The notes beneath the pieces are model-generated. The model made no database searches. It saw only the letters and a list, made by a program, of their open reading frames with translations, and had not been told where the DNA came from. Positions 15,490-24,629 of a DNA stretch of 64,000 nt are shown here, in pieces (positions within the stretch are counted from its first letter, which is position 1; every line of letters starts with the position of its first letter). Source of the stretch: CAZQGO01 sp964593065 (GTDB lineage Bacteria; Oederibacteriota; JAAXVQ01); NCBI GenBank assembly GCA_964593065.1, contig CAZQGO010000004.1:83602-147601 (forward strand), written 5' to 3'. Both the position numbers and the translations under genes were made by a program.

Positions 15490-18150
15490 TTACTGATTGG
15501 CACCGTGACATTTTTTGTATTTTTTTCCGGAGCCGCAGGGGCAAGGATCATTCCGGCCGATTTTGGGCTGTTGGCGGCGGACGGGCTCCGTCCGCGCCGG
15601 GCCGCCGGTCGGCACCGCCTGGGTCATATCCCGTGGCCCCGAGGGAGGCATGCCCGGGAACACGCCTGCCGGCACGGCAGCGGGCTCGGGGGGGGCGGTG
15701 GAACTGGGCGCCACGAATTCCGGCCGCGATTCCTGCCAGCGGGAGGGCGAACTGGAGCGGCGGCCAAACGGCTGGGACTGCTGGCTCACGGCCTGGACTT
15801 TCAGCAGAAACTGGATGACCTCCTGTTTGATCCTCAGGATCATGGCCGCGAACATTTCAAACCCTTCGCGCTTGTATTCCAGCAGCGGGTCCCGTTGACC
15901 GTAAGCCCGCAGGCCGATGCCCTCCTTCAGTTTGTCCATGTCGTACAGGTGTTCCTTCCACCTCTGGTCCACGATCTGCAACAGCAGGCCCCGCTCCAGC
16001 TGGCGCATGATTTCCGGCCCCATGAGATTTTCCTGCCGGGCAAATCCCTCCAGCACCTGGCGCTGGAACTCCTCGGAAAGCTTGGCCCGGGTGAGACCCT
16101 GGATTTCCTCGGGGGTGTAGGCGAATTCCACCTTATACTGGCGGCCCCAGGCCTTGAGGGTTTCCCAATCCCATTCCTCGGGATAGACTTTCTCCGGGGT
16201 TAATTCCGGCAGCGCATCCACCGCGACGCTCTCGACCATGCCCAGGATGTGTTCGTGCAGGTCTTCGCCTTCCAGGACGCGGGTGCGTTCCTCGTAAATC
16301 ACGGTCCGCTGCTTGTTCATCACATCATCGTATTCGAGCAAGTGCTTGCGGATGTCGAAGTTGTGGCCTTCCACCGTGCGTTGGGCGCGCTCCAGGGCCT
16401 TGGTAATCCAGGGATGCTCAATCACTTCGCCCTCGCGCAAGCCCAGGCGCTGCATCAAGCCGCTGATCCGCTCGGATCCAAAGATCCGCATGAGGTCGTC
16501 TTCCAAGGAGACATAGAACCGCGAGGCGCCGGGGTCCCCCTGGCGGCCGCTGCGCCCGCGCAGCTGGTTGTCGATGCGCCGGCTTTCGTGGCGTTCGGTG
16601 CCAATGACGTGCAGTCCGCCCAAATCCCTGACGCCCTCCCCCAGGACGATGTCCGTGCCGCGGCCCGCCATGTTGGTGGCAATGGTCACCGCGCCCTTTT
16701 GGCCCGCCTGGGCGATGATTTCAGCCTCGCGCTGGTGGTGCTTGGCGTTGAGCACCTGGTGGGGAACGCCCTGCCGTTTCAACAGCGCCGAGAGTTTTTC
16801 GTTTTTTTCGATGGACACCGTGCCGACCAGAAGCGGACGGCCGCGCTGGTGATTCTCCTTGATCTCCTGGGCCACGGCGTTGAATTTTTCGTTTTCGGTG
16901 CGGTAGATCTGATCCCCATAGTCCGTCCGGATCATGGGGCGGTTGGTGGGCACCACGACGACATCCAGTTTGTAGATTTCGGCGAATTCCTCGGCTTCCG
17001 TATCCGCCGTCCCGGTCATGCCGGACAGTTTCTCATACAGGCGGAAATAGTTCTGGAAGGTGATGGTGGCCAGCGTCTGGTTCTCGCGCTGGATGCGCAC
17101 GTTCTCCTTGGCCTCGAGCGCCTGGTGCAGCCCCTCGGAAAAGCGGCGTCCGGGCATGAGGCGGCCGGTGAACTCGTCGACGATAATGACCTGATTGTCG
17201 TTGACGACATAGTCCCGGTCGCGCTTGAACAGGACATGGGCCTTGAGGGCCTGGTTGACATGATGCAGGATCTCCACGTTTTCGGGGTCGAACAGGTTGC
17301 CCAAGGCCAAAAGTTTTTCCGCGCGGGACACTCCTTCTTCGCTGAGCACCACGGTGCGGCTCTTTTCATCCACCGTGAAATCCGTGGCCGCGTTCAGGCG
17401 CGGGATGATTTTATCAATGCGGTAATACTTGTCGGTGGAATCTTCCGCCGGTCCGGAGATGATCAGAGGGGTGCGCGCCTCGTCGATCAATATGGAGTCC
17501 ACCTCGTCCACGATGGCGTAATGGAGCTTGCGCTGCACGCGTTCGTCCGGATGCACGGCCATGTTGTCCCGCAGGTAATCGAACCCGAACTCGTTGTTGG
17601 TCCCGTAGGTGACGTCACAGGCATAGGCGGCCGAACGTTCGGCCGAATTCAGGCCGTGCTTGATGCAGCCCACGGTCAGGCCGAGGAAACGGTAGATTTC
17701 CCCCATGCCCCGGAAATTTCCGATTCCCAATGAATCGCGTTCCGCCAGATAATCGTTGACGGTGATGACGTGCACGCCTTTGCCGGTCAGGGCATTGAAA
17801 TACACCGGCAGGGTGGCCACGAGCGTCTTGCCTTCCCCGGTTTTCATTTCCGCGATCTTGCCCTGATGGAGGACGAGGCCTCCCATCAGTTGCACGTCAA
17901 AATGGCGGAGGCCCAGGGTCCGCACGGATGCCTCCCGCACGACGGCGAAGGCTTCGGGCAGCAGCTCGTCCAAGGAAGCCCCCTGCCGGAGACGCTCCCT
18001 GAATTCGTCGGTCTTGGCCCGCAACTGTTCATCCGACAGGGATTTCAAGGACGGTTCCAGGGCGTTGATTTGCTCCACCACCGGCAGCATCTTCTTGACG
18101 TCCCGGTCGGACTTGGTGCCGAATATTTTGGTCAAAATCGAATTGCTCAT
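15490..18150 (-). CDS. secA: Protein translocase ATPase SecA
   Basis: An 886-residue motor that pushes preproteins through SecYEG. Walker A is in AEMKTGEGKTLVATLP near residue 102, the DEAD-type box reads AIVDEVDSILIDEARTPLI near residue 207, and ATNMAGRGTDIVLGEGV and QLRGRSGRQGDPGAS mark the second motor domain. The tail ends with the zinc-binding SEC-C motif NDPCPCGSGKKYKKCHG that contacts SecB or ribosomes. GGAG precedes the ATG. It follows aspC by 34 bases and is probably co-transcribed with it. Confidence 0.98.
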   Translation of the reverse strand: MSNSILTKIFGTKSDRDVKKMLPVVEQINALEPSLKSLSDEQLRAKTDEFRERLRQGASLDELLPEAFAVVREASVRTLGLRHFDVQLMGGLVLHQGKIAEMKTGEGKTLVATLPVYFNALTGKGVHVITVNDYLAERDSLGIGNFRGMGEIYRFLGLTVGCIKHGLNSAERSAAYACDVTYGTNNEFGFDYLRDNMAVHPDERVQRKLHYAIVDEVDSILIDEARTPLIISGPAEDSTDKYYRIDKIIPRLNAATDFTVDEKSRTVVLSEEGVSRAEKLLALGNLFDPENVEILHHVNQALKAHVLFKRDRDYVVNDNQVIIVDEFTGRLMPGRRFSEGLHQALEAKENVRIQRENQTLATITFQNYFRLYEKLSGMTGTADTEAEEFAEIYKLDVVVVPTNRPMIRTDYGDQIYRTENEKFNAVAQEIKENHQRGRPLLVGTVSIEKNEKLSALLKRQGVPHQVLNAKHHQREAEIIAQAGQKGAVTIATNMAGRGTDIVLGEGVRDLGGLHVIGTERHESRRIDNQLRGRSGRQGDPGASRFYVSLEDDLMRIFGSERISGLMQRLGLREGEVIEHPWITKALERAQRTVEGHNFDIRKHLLEYDDVMNKQRTVIYEERTRVLEGEDLHEHILGMVESVAVDALPELTPEKVYPEEWDWETLKAWGRQYKVEFAYTPEEIQGLTRAKLSEEFQRQVLEGFARQENLMGPEIMRQLERGLLLQIVDQRWKEHLYDMDKLKEGIGLRAYGQRDPLLEYKREGFEMFAAMILRIKQEVIQFLLKVQAVSQQSQPFGRRSSSPSRWQESRPEFVAPSSTAPPEPAAVPAGVFPGMPPSGPRDMTQAVPTGGPARTEPVRRQQPKIGRNDPCPCGSGKKYKKCHGANQ

Positions 18151-18184
18151 GGACGCTCCTTCAGGTTGGCACGCGCGACGCGTA

Positions 18185-19393
18185 TCATGCGCCCGTGTCG
18201 TCCTTCCCCTCGGCCAGGGCCCGGGTCATGCGTTCCAGTCCCGCCTGAAGCTGGCCGAGGGAGGCGGCATAGGAAATACGAAGAAAATCCTCCGCGCCGA
18301 AGGCCGACCCGGGCACGACCGCGACCCGCGCGGCCTCCAGCAGGTAGTCCGCCAGCTGCAGCGTCGTGGAGACCCGCTGTCCCCGATAGACCTTGCCCAG
18401 CAAGCCATAGACATTGGGGAATACGTAGAAGGCCCCCTCGGGCTTGCGGCAGGTGACGCCCGGAATGGCATGGAGGCGATCGACCACGAAATCCCGGCGT
18501 TCCGCAAAGGACCGCACCATTTCCGGCAGCTCCAGGGCCGGTTGCGTAAGCGCCGCCAAAGCGGCTTTCATGGCGATGCTGGTCGGATTGCTGGTGGAGT
18601 GGCTTTGCAGTTTGCCCATCGCGGAGATGACTTCCGCCGGACCAGCGGTATACCCGATGCGCCAACCGGTCATGGCGAAGGACTTGGACACGCCGTTGAC
18701 GACGGCCGCATTTTCGCGGCTTTCCGGAAACGCCTTCAACGCCGAGGTCTGTTGGACCCCGTCATAGACCAGGTGTTCGTAGATTTCGTCGGAAATCACG
18801 AACTGTTTCTTGGACGTGGCCACTTCCATGAGGTCCCGCAACTCCGTTTCCGTGTAGACCGTTCCGGTCGGATTGGAAGGCGAATTTAAAATGAGGACCT
18901 TGGTTTTGGCCTTGATTCGGCGGCGGAGGATGGCCGGGCTGAGTTTGAAGCCCGCCCGCTCCGCGGTTTTCAGGATGACGGGTTTTCCTCCGGCAAGTTT
19001 GACTGCTTCCGGATAGGTAACCCAATACGGCGCGGGGATCAGCACTTCATCGCCGGGATTGATGAGCACCTGCAGAAGATTATAGATGGAGTGTTTGGCG
19101 CCGCAGTTGATGATGACCTCCTTGGAGGTATAATCCAGTCCGTTCTCACGGCGCAATTTCTCGCAAACCGCCTCCTTCAGTTCCGCCGAACCCGAGGCAG
19201 GGGTGTATTTCGTGTACCCCGCCTGGATGGCGGCAATGGCCGCCTCCTTGATGTATCCCGGGGTATCGAAATCCGGTTCACCGGCCCCGAAATTGATGAT
19301 ATCCTGCCCTGCCGCCCGCAATTGCTTGGCTTTGGCATCGATCGCCAGCGTTGGCGAAGCGGATACCTGCCTGATCCGGCGTGATAATTGCAT
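18185..19393 (-). CDS. aspC: Class I aminotransferase, probable aspartate aminotransferase
   Basis: A 402-residue PLP enzyme. The catalytic Lys sits in VSKSFAMTGWRIGYTAGP near residue 239; NSPSNPTGTVYTETEL and the N-terminal NFGAGEPDFDTPGYI are typical of aspartate (or prephenate/aromatic) aminotransferases of the thermophile type. It would make aspartate from oxaloacetate and glutamate, feeding the lysC-hom-thrC pathway encoded nearby. GGGGGAG precedes the ATG. It has its own promoter at 19446-19474. Confidence 0.9.
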   Translation of the reverse strand: MQLSRRIRQVSASPTLAIDAKAKQLRAAGQDIINFGAGEPDFDTPGYIKEAAIAAIQAGYTKYTPASGSAELKEAVCEKLRRENGLDYTSKEVIINCGAKHSIYNLLQVLINPGDEVLIPAPYWVTYPEAVKLAGGKPVILKTAERAGFKLSPAILRRRIKAKTKVLILNSPSNPTGTVYTETELRDLMEVATSKKQFVISDEIYEHLVYDGVQQTSALKAFPESRENAAVVNGVSKSFAMTGWRIGYTAGPAEVISAMGKLQSHSTSNPTSIAMKAALAALTQPALELPEMVRSFAERRDFVVDRLHAIPGVTCRKPEGAFYVFPNVYGLLGKVYRGQRVSTTLQLADYLLEAARVAVVPGSAFGAEDFLRISYAASLGQLQAGLERMTRALAEGKDDTGA

Positions 19394-19445
19394 GCGGTCT
19401 CCCCCTCTCAGCGGTTCGGGTACATCCCTTCCAAACTAAACCGGG

Positions 19446-19474
19446 ATACTAGCATAATCAACCGCACAAGTAAA
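19446..19474 (-). promoter_or_regulatory. Promoter for aspC-secA
   Basis: TTTACT (19469-19474) and TAGTAT (19446-19451), 17 bases apart, with a leader of about 45 bases before the aspC ATG. Confidence 0.6.
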
Positions 19475-19530
19475 GCCTGCAGGGGAGCCGGAAAAACGGG
19501 GCGGGGAGAGTGAATCCGGGGCGGCGCGTT

Positions 19531-20478
19531 TCAGCCGCGAGCGGAGAATTCCGAGAGATAGCGGTCCGCCATCATGGCCGCGGCGGCGCCTTCCCCGGCC
19601 GCCACCACGATTTGCTTCAGCACATTGGCACGACAATCGCCGGCGGCGAAAACGCCGGGCTGGCTGGCCGCAAAATTCGGCTGGGTTAGAATGTACCCGT
19701 CGGGATCGGTGTCCAGCAGGCCCCGGACGAATTCCGTCTGCGGGGTTAAACCCACGAAGATGAACACGCCGCGCACCGGAAGCTCGCGGCAGGCGCCTCC
19801 GCCGCGGGGTTCCAGCCGCAGGCTCTGGACCGCCGAATCCCCCCGGATTTCCCGGGGTACATAGGGCGTCAGGACCTCGATTTTGGGATGCCGCAGAACT
19901 TGCTGCTGGATGACGTGGTCCGCCCGGAACTGCTCGCGTCGGTGCACCAGGTATATTTTTGAGGCGAAACGGGTCAAAAACTCCGCTTCCTCCAAGGCCG
20001 TGTTTCCGCCCCCGATCACCGCCACCGGCATGTCCCGGAAAAACGCCCCGTCGCAGGTCGCGCAATACGACACCCCGCGTCCATGATAGGTATCTTCCCC
20101 GGGGATGTGCAACCGCCTCGGCTTCGCTCCCGTGGCCAGAATCAGGGCCCGGGCCTGAAGGTCGCCGTCCGGCGTCACCAAGCGGTGGAGAACTCCGGGG
20201 ATCCAGGCCGTAACCTGCCGGGTGAGGATGGGAAGGTCGTGTTCCCGCGTTTGTTCCACCATGCGCAGCATCAACTCGGCGCCGTTGACGCGGGGCAGGC
20301 CCGGATAATTATCCACCCGCCAGGTGGTCATGGCCTGTCCCCCCGGAGCCGTTTGTTCCAGCAGCACAGTGCTCCGTCCCGCGCGGGCGGCGTACAAACC
20401 CGCCGTCAATCCGGCGGGGCCTCCGCCCACGATGGCCACCTCGAAACTCAAAGCTTCTCCGGCCTGCTCCGCCGTCAC
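19531..20478 (-). CDS. trxB: Thioredoxin-disulfide reductase
   Basis: A 315-residue FAD/NADPH flavoenzyme that reduces thioredoxin. FAD site FEVAIVGGGPAGLTAGLYAA, redox centre SYCATCDGAFF near residue 137, NADPH site VAVIGGGNTALEEAEFL and the closing FAD motif GVFAAGDCR are all intact. The start is GTG at 20476-20478, overlapping the trxA stop as GTGA. A longer frame would run through trxA and is not used. It is the last gene of the hom operon. Confidence 0.95.
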   Translation of the reverse strand: MTAEQAGEALSFEVAIVGGGPAGLTAGLYAARAGRSTVLLEQTAPGGQAMTTWRVDNYPGLPRVNGAELMLRMVEQTREHDLPILTRQVTAWIPGVLHRLVTPDGDLQARALILATGAKPRRLHIPGEDTYHGRGVSYCATCDGAFFRDMPVAVIGGGNTALEEAEFLTRFASKIYLVHRREQFRADHVIQQQVLRHPKIEVLTPYVPREIRGDSAVQSLRLEPRGGGACRELPVRGVFIFVGLTPQTEFVRGLLDTDPDGYILTQPNFAASQPGVFAAGDCRANVLKQIVVAAGEGAAAAMMADRYLSEFSARG

Positions 20479-20813
20479 GGCCTGGTGTCCGCTTCCCGCA
20501 GAATTTTTTCCGCGGATTCCGCCAGTTGGGTTCTGCTGCACACGCCCACGATCTGGTCCACCAGTTGTCCTTGTTTGAAAAAAAGCAGCGAGGGGATGGA
20601 ACGGATGGCGAAGCGGCTGGCGGTACTATGGTTGTCGTCGACGTCGAGTTTGACCACTTTCAGGCGGCCGGCATACGTCCGGGCCAGGTCCTCCACCGCG
20701 GGCGCAAGCATCCGGCAGGGCCCGCACCAGGCAGCCCAAAAATCCACCACCACGGGAATGCGGCTTTTCAGGACTTCCGCTTCAAAAGATTGGTCGTTGA
20801 CTTCCGGCAGCAT
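20475..20813 (-). CDS. trxA: Thioredoxin
   Basis: A 112-residue thioredoxin with the active site VDFWAAWCGPCRMLAPAV near residue 33 and the cis-Pro in RSIPSLLFF. It donates electrons to reductases and is recharged by TrxB next door. ATG at 20813, preceded by AAAGGTGG, gives the normal size. The frame stays open upstream to 20924, but that part overlaps a small membrane-protein frame and has no thioredoxin-like sequence. Confidence 0.95.
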   Translation of the reverse strand: MLPEVNDQSFEAEVLKSRIPVVVDFWAAWCGPCRMLAPAVEDLARTYAGRLKVVKLDVDDNHSTASRFAIRSIPSLLFFKQGQLVDQIVGVCSRTQLAESAEKILREADTRP

Positions 20814-20883
20814 CTCCAAAACCACCTTTCCAGCCTCCTCCGGCGCCGGCCCGGGGCCGGCGGGCGGGAAGGCCTGACCCGTA

Positions 20884-21027
20884 TTAGGGCATCCAGATCC
20901 GCAACAGCACGTATCCGACCGCAAGCAGGCCGTAGGTGAGGCCTGCGATGCGCAACTGGCAGCGCCAGGAACAGGACGGCTCCTCGGTCCGGGGAGCCGG
21001 TGGGGGCAGGGGCGTTTTTCTCGGCAT
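20884..21027 (-). CDS. Predicted small single-span membrane protein (47 residues)
   Basis: Read directly from the sequence: a Pro/Arg-rich start (MPRKTPLPPPAPRTEE), then CSWRCQLRIAGLTYGLLAVG and a hydrophobic run to LLRIWMP. One transmembrane helix covers about residues 26-44. ATG lies 6 bases after the lysC stop and the frame ends 70 bases before trxA. No clear ribosome site is seen, so translation would be coupled to lysC. Its family is not recognised; it may be a chance frame. Confidence 0.4.
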   Translation of the reverse strand: MPRKTPLPPPAPRTEEPSCSWRCQLRIAGLTYGLLAVGYVLLRIWMP

Positions 21028-21033
21028 GGAAGT

Positions 21034-22257
21034 TCAGGTCAAATTCGAAAGCTTGAATTTTTCATGGATGGCCCGAACGGCCTCTTCCACCAGGCTTTCG
21101 GCCACGATGCAGGAGATCTTGATCTCCGAGGTGGAGATCATCTGGATGTTGATGCCTTTTTCCGCCAGGGCCTCAAACATGGCCGCGGCCACACCGGAAT
21201 GCGTGCGCATGCCGACGCCGATCACGCTGACCTTGCCGACCTTGTCATCGGCCTGGAAGCCCTTCGCCCCCACTTCCTGCACGATTTTTTCCACCACGGT
21301 CTTGGCCCGGGGCAGGTCCGCCTCCGAGACCGTGAAAGAAATATTGGTCGTGCCTTCCTCCGAGATGTCCTGGACGATCACGTCAATGTTAATGTTCTCG
21401 ACGGCCAGCCGCCCGAAAATCTTGGCCGCGACGCCGGGGCGGTCCGGAACCCATAGGATCGTTAATTTCGCTTCCTGCTTGGTATAGGTCACGCCCGAAA
21501 CGACGACGCCTTCCATATGTTTGACCTCCTCCATGATCAGCGTTCCCTGGTCGGGCTTGGTGCTGGAACGCACGTGCAGGATAATCTGGTTTTTTTTGGC
21601 GAATTCCACCGAGCGGTTGAATAAAACCTGGGCGCCGAGACTGGCCATCTCCAGCATTTCATCGTAGGAAACGGAACGCAGTTTGGAGGCCGTGGGCACG
21701 ATGCGCGGGTCCGCCGTGTACACGCCGTCCACGTCTTTGTAAAACTCGCATACTTTTGCCGCCAGGGCCGATGCCAGGGCCACGGCCGTCAGGTCCGAGC
21801 CCCCGCGGCCCAGGGTCGTGATTTCCTCCTCTTCGGTCTCGCCCTGGAACCCGGCGACGATGACCACTTTCTCAAGCCGCAGGGCCTTCTGAATCTTCTC
21901 CCCGCCCATCTTGACGATGCGCGCCCGCGTGTGGGCATCGCTGGTCACGATTCCCACCTGCGGCCCCGTGAAGGAAATGGCGTCGCAGCCGAGGGATTTC
22001 AGGGCGATGGCCATCAAGGCGATCGACTGCTGCTCGCCCGTGGCCAGCAACATGTCCAGTTCCCGCTCGTCCGGAGATTCGGCGATGGCCTTGGCCTTGG
22101 CGAGCAATTCGTCCGTCATATCCCCCGGGGCGGACACAACCACCACGACGTCATGGCCCTTGTGTTTGGTTTCAACAATGCGGTGCGCGACCGCCTTCAT
22201 TAATTCGGGGGTGGCCAGAGTGGCGCCCCCGAATTTCATGACAATGAGGTCTCCCAC
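21034..22257 (-). CDS. lysC: Aspartate kinase
   Basis: A 407-residue enzyme that phosphorylates aspartate, the first step to lysine, threonine and methionine. The kinase core has LIVMKFGGATLATPE (KFGGTS in most homologues), EEEITTLGRGGSDLTAVALA and CEFYKDVDGVYTADPRIV. Two ACT domains fill residues about 265-407, so feedback control by lysine and/or threonine is likely. GTG at 22255-22257 is the start because GGAGG lies exactly eight bases upstream. It is the fourth gene after hom, thrC and the ApgM-like gene. Confidence 0.96.
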   Translation of the reverse strand: MGDLIVMKFGGATLATPELMKAVAHRIVETKHKGHDVVVVVSAPGDMTDELLAKAKAIAESPDERELDMLLATGEQQSIALMAIALKSLGCDAISFTGPQVGIVTSDAHTRARIVKMGGEKIQKALRLEKVVIVAGFQGETEEEEITTLGRGGSDLTAVALASALAAKVCEFYKDVDGVYTADPRIVPTASKLRSVSYDEMLEMASLGAQVLFNRSVEFAKKNQIILHVRSSTKPDQGTLIMEEVKHMEGVVVSGVTYTKQEAKLTILWVPDRPGVAAKIFGRLAVENINIDVIVQDISEEGTTNISFTVSEADLPRAKTVVEKIVQEVGAKGFQADDKVGKVSVIGVGMRTHSGVAAAMFEALAEKGINIQMISTSEIKISCIVAESLVEEAVRAIHEKFKLSNLT

Positions 22258-22293
22258 CTGTTCAGCCTCCGTTCGCCCTGCCGGGATTGCGGC

Positions 22294-23529
22294 TCATGGG
22301 TGCGCCGGCGGGCCGCCCGGGCCGGCGGCCTCATCCTCCGGCGTCCTGCCGAGAATCAGGTAATCCATCAGCCGCCAGCCCGCCTCCACGTGGTAGCCGC
22401 GCGCCTTCGCTTCGGCTTCACTGTAGGCCGCCGCGCCGTTGGCCCGGCCGCCGGGCTGGTAGAGAATGAAGGGCACCGGTTCGTCCGCGTGCGTGCGCAT
22501 ATCCAGCGGCGTGGGATGATCGGGCAGCACCAGGATGCGGAAATCCTCCCGGCCTTGCAGGCCCTGAAGGATCGTTCCCACCACCAGACGGTCGAAGTCC
22601 TCGATGGCGCGGACTTTCCCGGCGACGTCGCCGTTATGTCCCGCCTCGTCCGGCGCCTCCACGTGCACGAAGACAAAATCCTGTTTCTTCAGGGATTTCA
22701 GGGCCGCTTCGGCTTTGCCCACGTAGTTGGTATCCAGGTATCCCGTCGCGCCCGGAACCTGGATGACCTGCAGTCCGGCGTAAATGCCGATCCCCTTGAC
22801 CAAATCCACCGCCGAGATGACGGCCCCGCCGAGTCGATACCGGTCCGCGAACGTCGGCATGCTGGGTTTTTTCCCCTGGCCCCACAGCCAGATCATGTTG
22901 GCGGGGGGCTTGCCTTCCCGGCGGCGCTCGCGGTTCACTTCGTGACCCTCCAGGAGGAATTTCGAGTCCTCCATGAGCCGAATGATTTCCTTGTGGCGCG
23001 GTCCCTGGGGCATGCTCCCGGCGATCTCCCGCCCGCTGATGTCGTGGGGCGGCGTGCAGCGGGCGTCCAAGGGACCGCTCCTCCACACCACCAGATGCCG
23101 GTAGCTCGTCCCCAGGTAAAATGAGACCTTTTTGTCCCCGAGCTTTTGTCCCAGGAGCTTGATCAGGGGTTTGGCCTCTTCCGTGGTGATATGCCCGCTG
23201 GAATAATCGGACATTTTGCCATCGAGAATGGTGACCAAATTGGCGCGGAAGGCAACATCGCTGGGAGCGAGTTCCACGCCGATATTCGCGGCTTCCAGGG
23301 GTGCGCGCCCGGAATAATAGCGCGTGGGATCATAGCCCAAGACGCTCAAATTGGCCACATCCGAACCAAGTGGAAAACCCGGCAACAGGGTGTGGGCGGT
23401 TCCCAGAATCCCATGAGCGGCCAGAAAATCGAGGTTCGGCGTCGATGCCGCCTGCAGGGGTGTGCGGTCGCCCAGGGCGGGGTGAGGATGATCGGCCATG
23501 CCGTCCCCGACGAGCAGGATGAATTTCAT
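22294..23529 (-). CDS. ApgM-type phosphoglycerate mutase family protein, possible homoserine kinase
   Basis: A 411-residue alkaline-phosphatase-superfamily protein of the archaeal-type phosphoglycerate mutase group (COG3635). Metal-site features are FILLVGDGMADHPHP, STPNLDFLAAHG, FVHVEAPDEAGHNGD and VLPDHPTPLD. The family includes true 2,3-BPG-independent mutases, but members inside threonine operons have been proposed as non-orthologous homoserine kinases. Here it sits between thrC and lysC with 2- and 36-base gaps and no thrB is seen. ATG at 23529 with GAGG upstream matches family length; a longer frame reads into thrC. Confidence 0.85.
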   Translation of the reverse strand: MKFILLVGDGMADHPHPALGDRTPLQAASTPNLDFLAAHGILGTAHTLLPGFPLGSDVANLSVLGYDPTRYYSGRAPLEAANIGVELAPSDVAFRANLVTILDGKMSDYSSGHITTEEAKPLIKLLGQKLGDKKVSFYLGTSYRHLVVWRSGPLDARCTPPHDISGREIAGSMPQGPRHKEIIRLMEDSKFLLEGHEVNRERRREGKPPANMIWLWGQGKKPSMPTFADRYRLGGAVISAVDLVKGIGIYAGLQVIQVPGATGYLDTNYVGKAEAALKSLKKQDFVFVHVEAPDEAGHNGDVAGKVRAIEDFDRLVVGTILQGLQGREDFRILVLPDHPTPLDMRTHADEPVPFILYQPGGRANGAAAYSEAEAKARGYHVEAGWRLMDYLILGRTPEDEAAGPGGPPAHP

Positions 23530-23531
23530 GG

Positions 23532-24629
23532 TCAAGGCCTCGATGATCTTTTTTTCGTTAATCCCATGGCCTTGAGGACCGACTGCATTTGCGCCTTGCA
23601 GGTCTTGGGCGCAACGGTCTCGGCAACGGCGCGGTCCGGGTCCTTCAAGCCATGGCCGGTCAGGATGCATACGGCCGTGCCGGCCGTATCGCCGGATCTC
23701 CGACGGAAGAATCCGGCGCGCGCCATTTTCATGAAACCCGCGACCGAGGCTGCGGATGCGGGCTCGCAAAAGACGCCTTCCACGGCGGCCAGGTGTTGAT
23801 AGGCGGCCAGAATCTGGGCGTCGGTCACCTTGCCGATCACACCCCCGGATTCGTCGCGCGCGGCCACGGCCTGCCGCCAGGAGGCCGGATTTCCGATTTT
23901 GATCGCGGTGGCGATGGTTTTGGGGTTCCGGATCGGGTGCCCGCTGACAATGGGTGCGGCCAGGGCAGCTTGCCAGCCCATCATTTTCGGAAGCCCTGAA
24001 ATTTTTCCGCGCTGCCGATATTCCCGGTACCCCTTCCAGTAGGCCGTGATATTGCCCGCGTTCCCCACCGGAATGAAATGAAAATCCGGCTGCACTCCGC
24101 CCAACTGTTCCACGATTTCGAAAGCGCCTGTTTTCTGGCCTTCAATTCTATATGGATTTAATGAATTAACGAGAGTTATGTTGTGTTTTTGAGATATTAC
24201 TTTAACAAGCTCCAAGGCTTGATCGAAGTTGCCTTCAATGGCGATGATTCTGGCTCCATGGACCATGGCTTGCGCCAGTTTGCCCATGGCGATGGCTCCC
24301 TTGGGCAGGATGACATAGCAGGCGATCCCGGCGCGGGCGGCGTAAGCCGCGGCCGAGGCGGAAGTATTTCCAGTCGAGGCGCAGATGACCGCTTTCGCGC
24401 CCGCCTCCTTGGCCTTGGAAATCGCCAACGTCATGCCTCGGTCCTTGAAAGAACCGGTCGGATTGGCGCCCTCGTACTTCAGATAGACCCGCAGGTCCGT
24501 GCCCGTCATTTTTCCCAGAGAAACGGAGGGAAGCAAGGGAGTATCCCCTTCCTGCAAGGATACCACCGGCGTTTTCGCGGTGACGGGCAGAAATTCCCGG
24601 TATTTTTCAATCAGGCCTTGTTTAAGCAT
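23532..24629 (-). CDS. thrC: Threonine synthase
   Basis: A 365-residue PLP enzyme converting O-phosphohomoserine to threonine. The PLP lysine is in GANPTGSFKDRGMTLAISKA near residue 62, with VICASTGNTSASAAAYAARAG next and the glycine-rich phosphate loop IPVGNAGNITAYWKG. It overlaps hom by 8 bases and ends 2 bases before the ApgM-like gene. Its substrate requires a homoserine kinase, for which the ApgM-like neighbour is the only local candidate. Confidence 0.96.
   Translation of the reverse strand: MLKQGLIEKYREFLPVTAKTPVVSLQEGDTPLLPSVSLGKMTGTDLRVYLKYEGANPTGSFKDRGMTLAISKAKEAGAKAVICASTGNTSASAAAYAARAGIACYVILPKGAIAMGKLAQAMVHGARIIAIEGNFDQALELVKVISQKHNITLVNSLNPYRIEGQKTGAFEIVEQLGGVQPDFHFIPVGNAGNITAYWKGYREYRQRGKISGLPKMMGWQAALAAPIVSGHPIRNPKTIATAIKIGNPASWRQAVAARDESGGVIGKVTDAQILAAYQHLAAVEGVFCEPASAASVAGFMKMARAGFFRRRSGDTAGTAVCILTGHGLKDPDRAVAETVAPKTCKAQMQSVLKAMGLTKKRSSRP

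Noticed and set aside
15473..15493. 7-bp inverted repeat at the secA stop as a terminator
   Set aside because: Half of it lies in the coding sequence and no T-run follows.
20814..20924. N-terminal extension of thioredoxin with a Cys cluster
   Set aside because: No ribosome site at its TTG start, and ATG 20813 gives the standard thioredoxin length.
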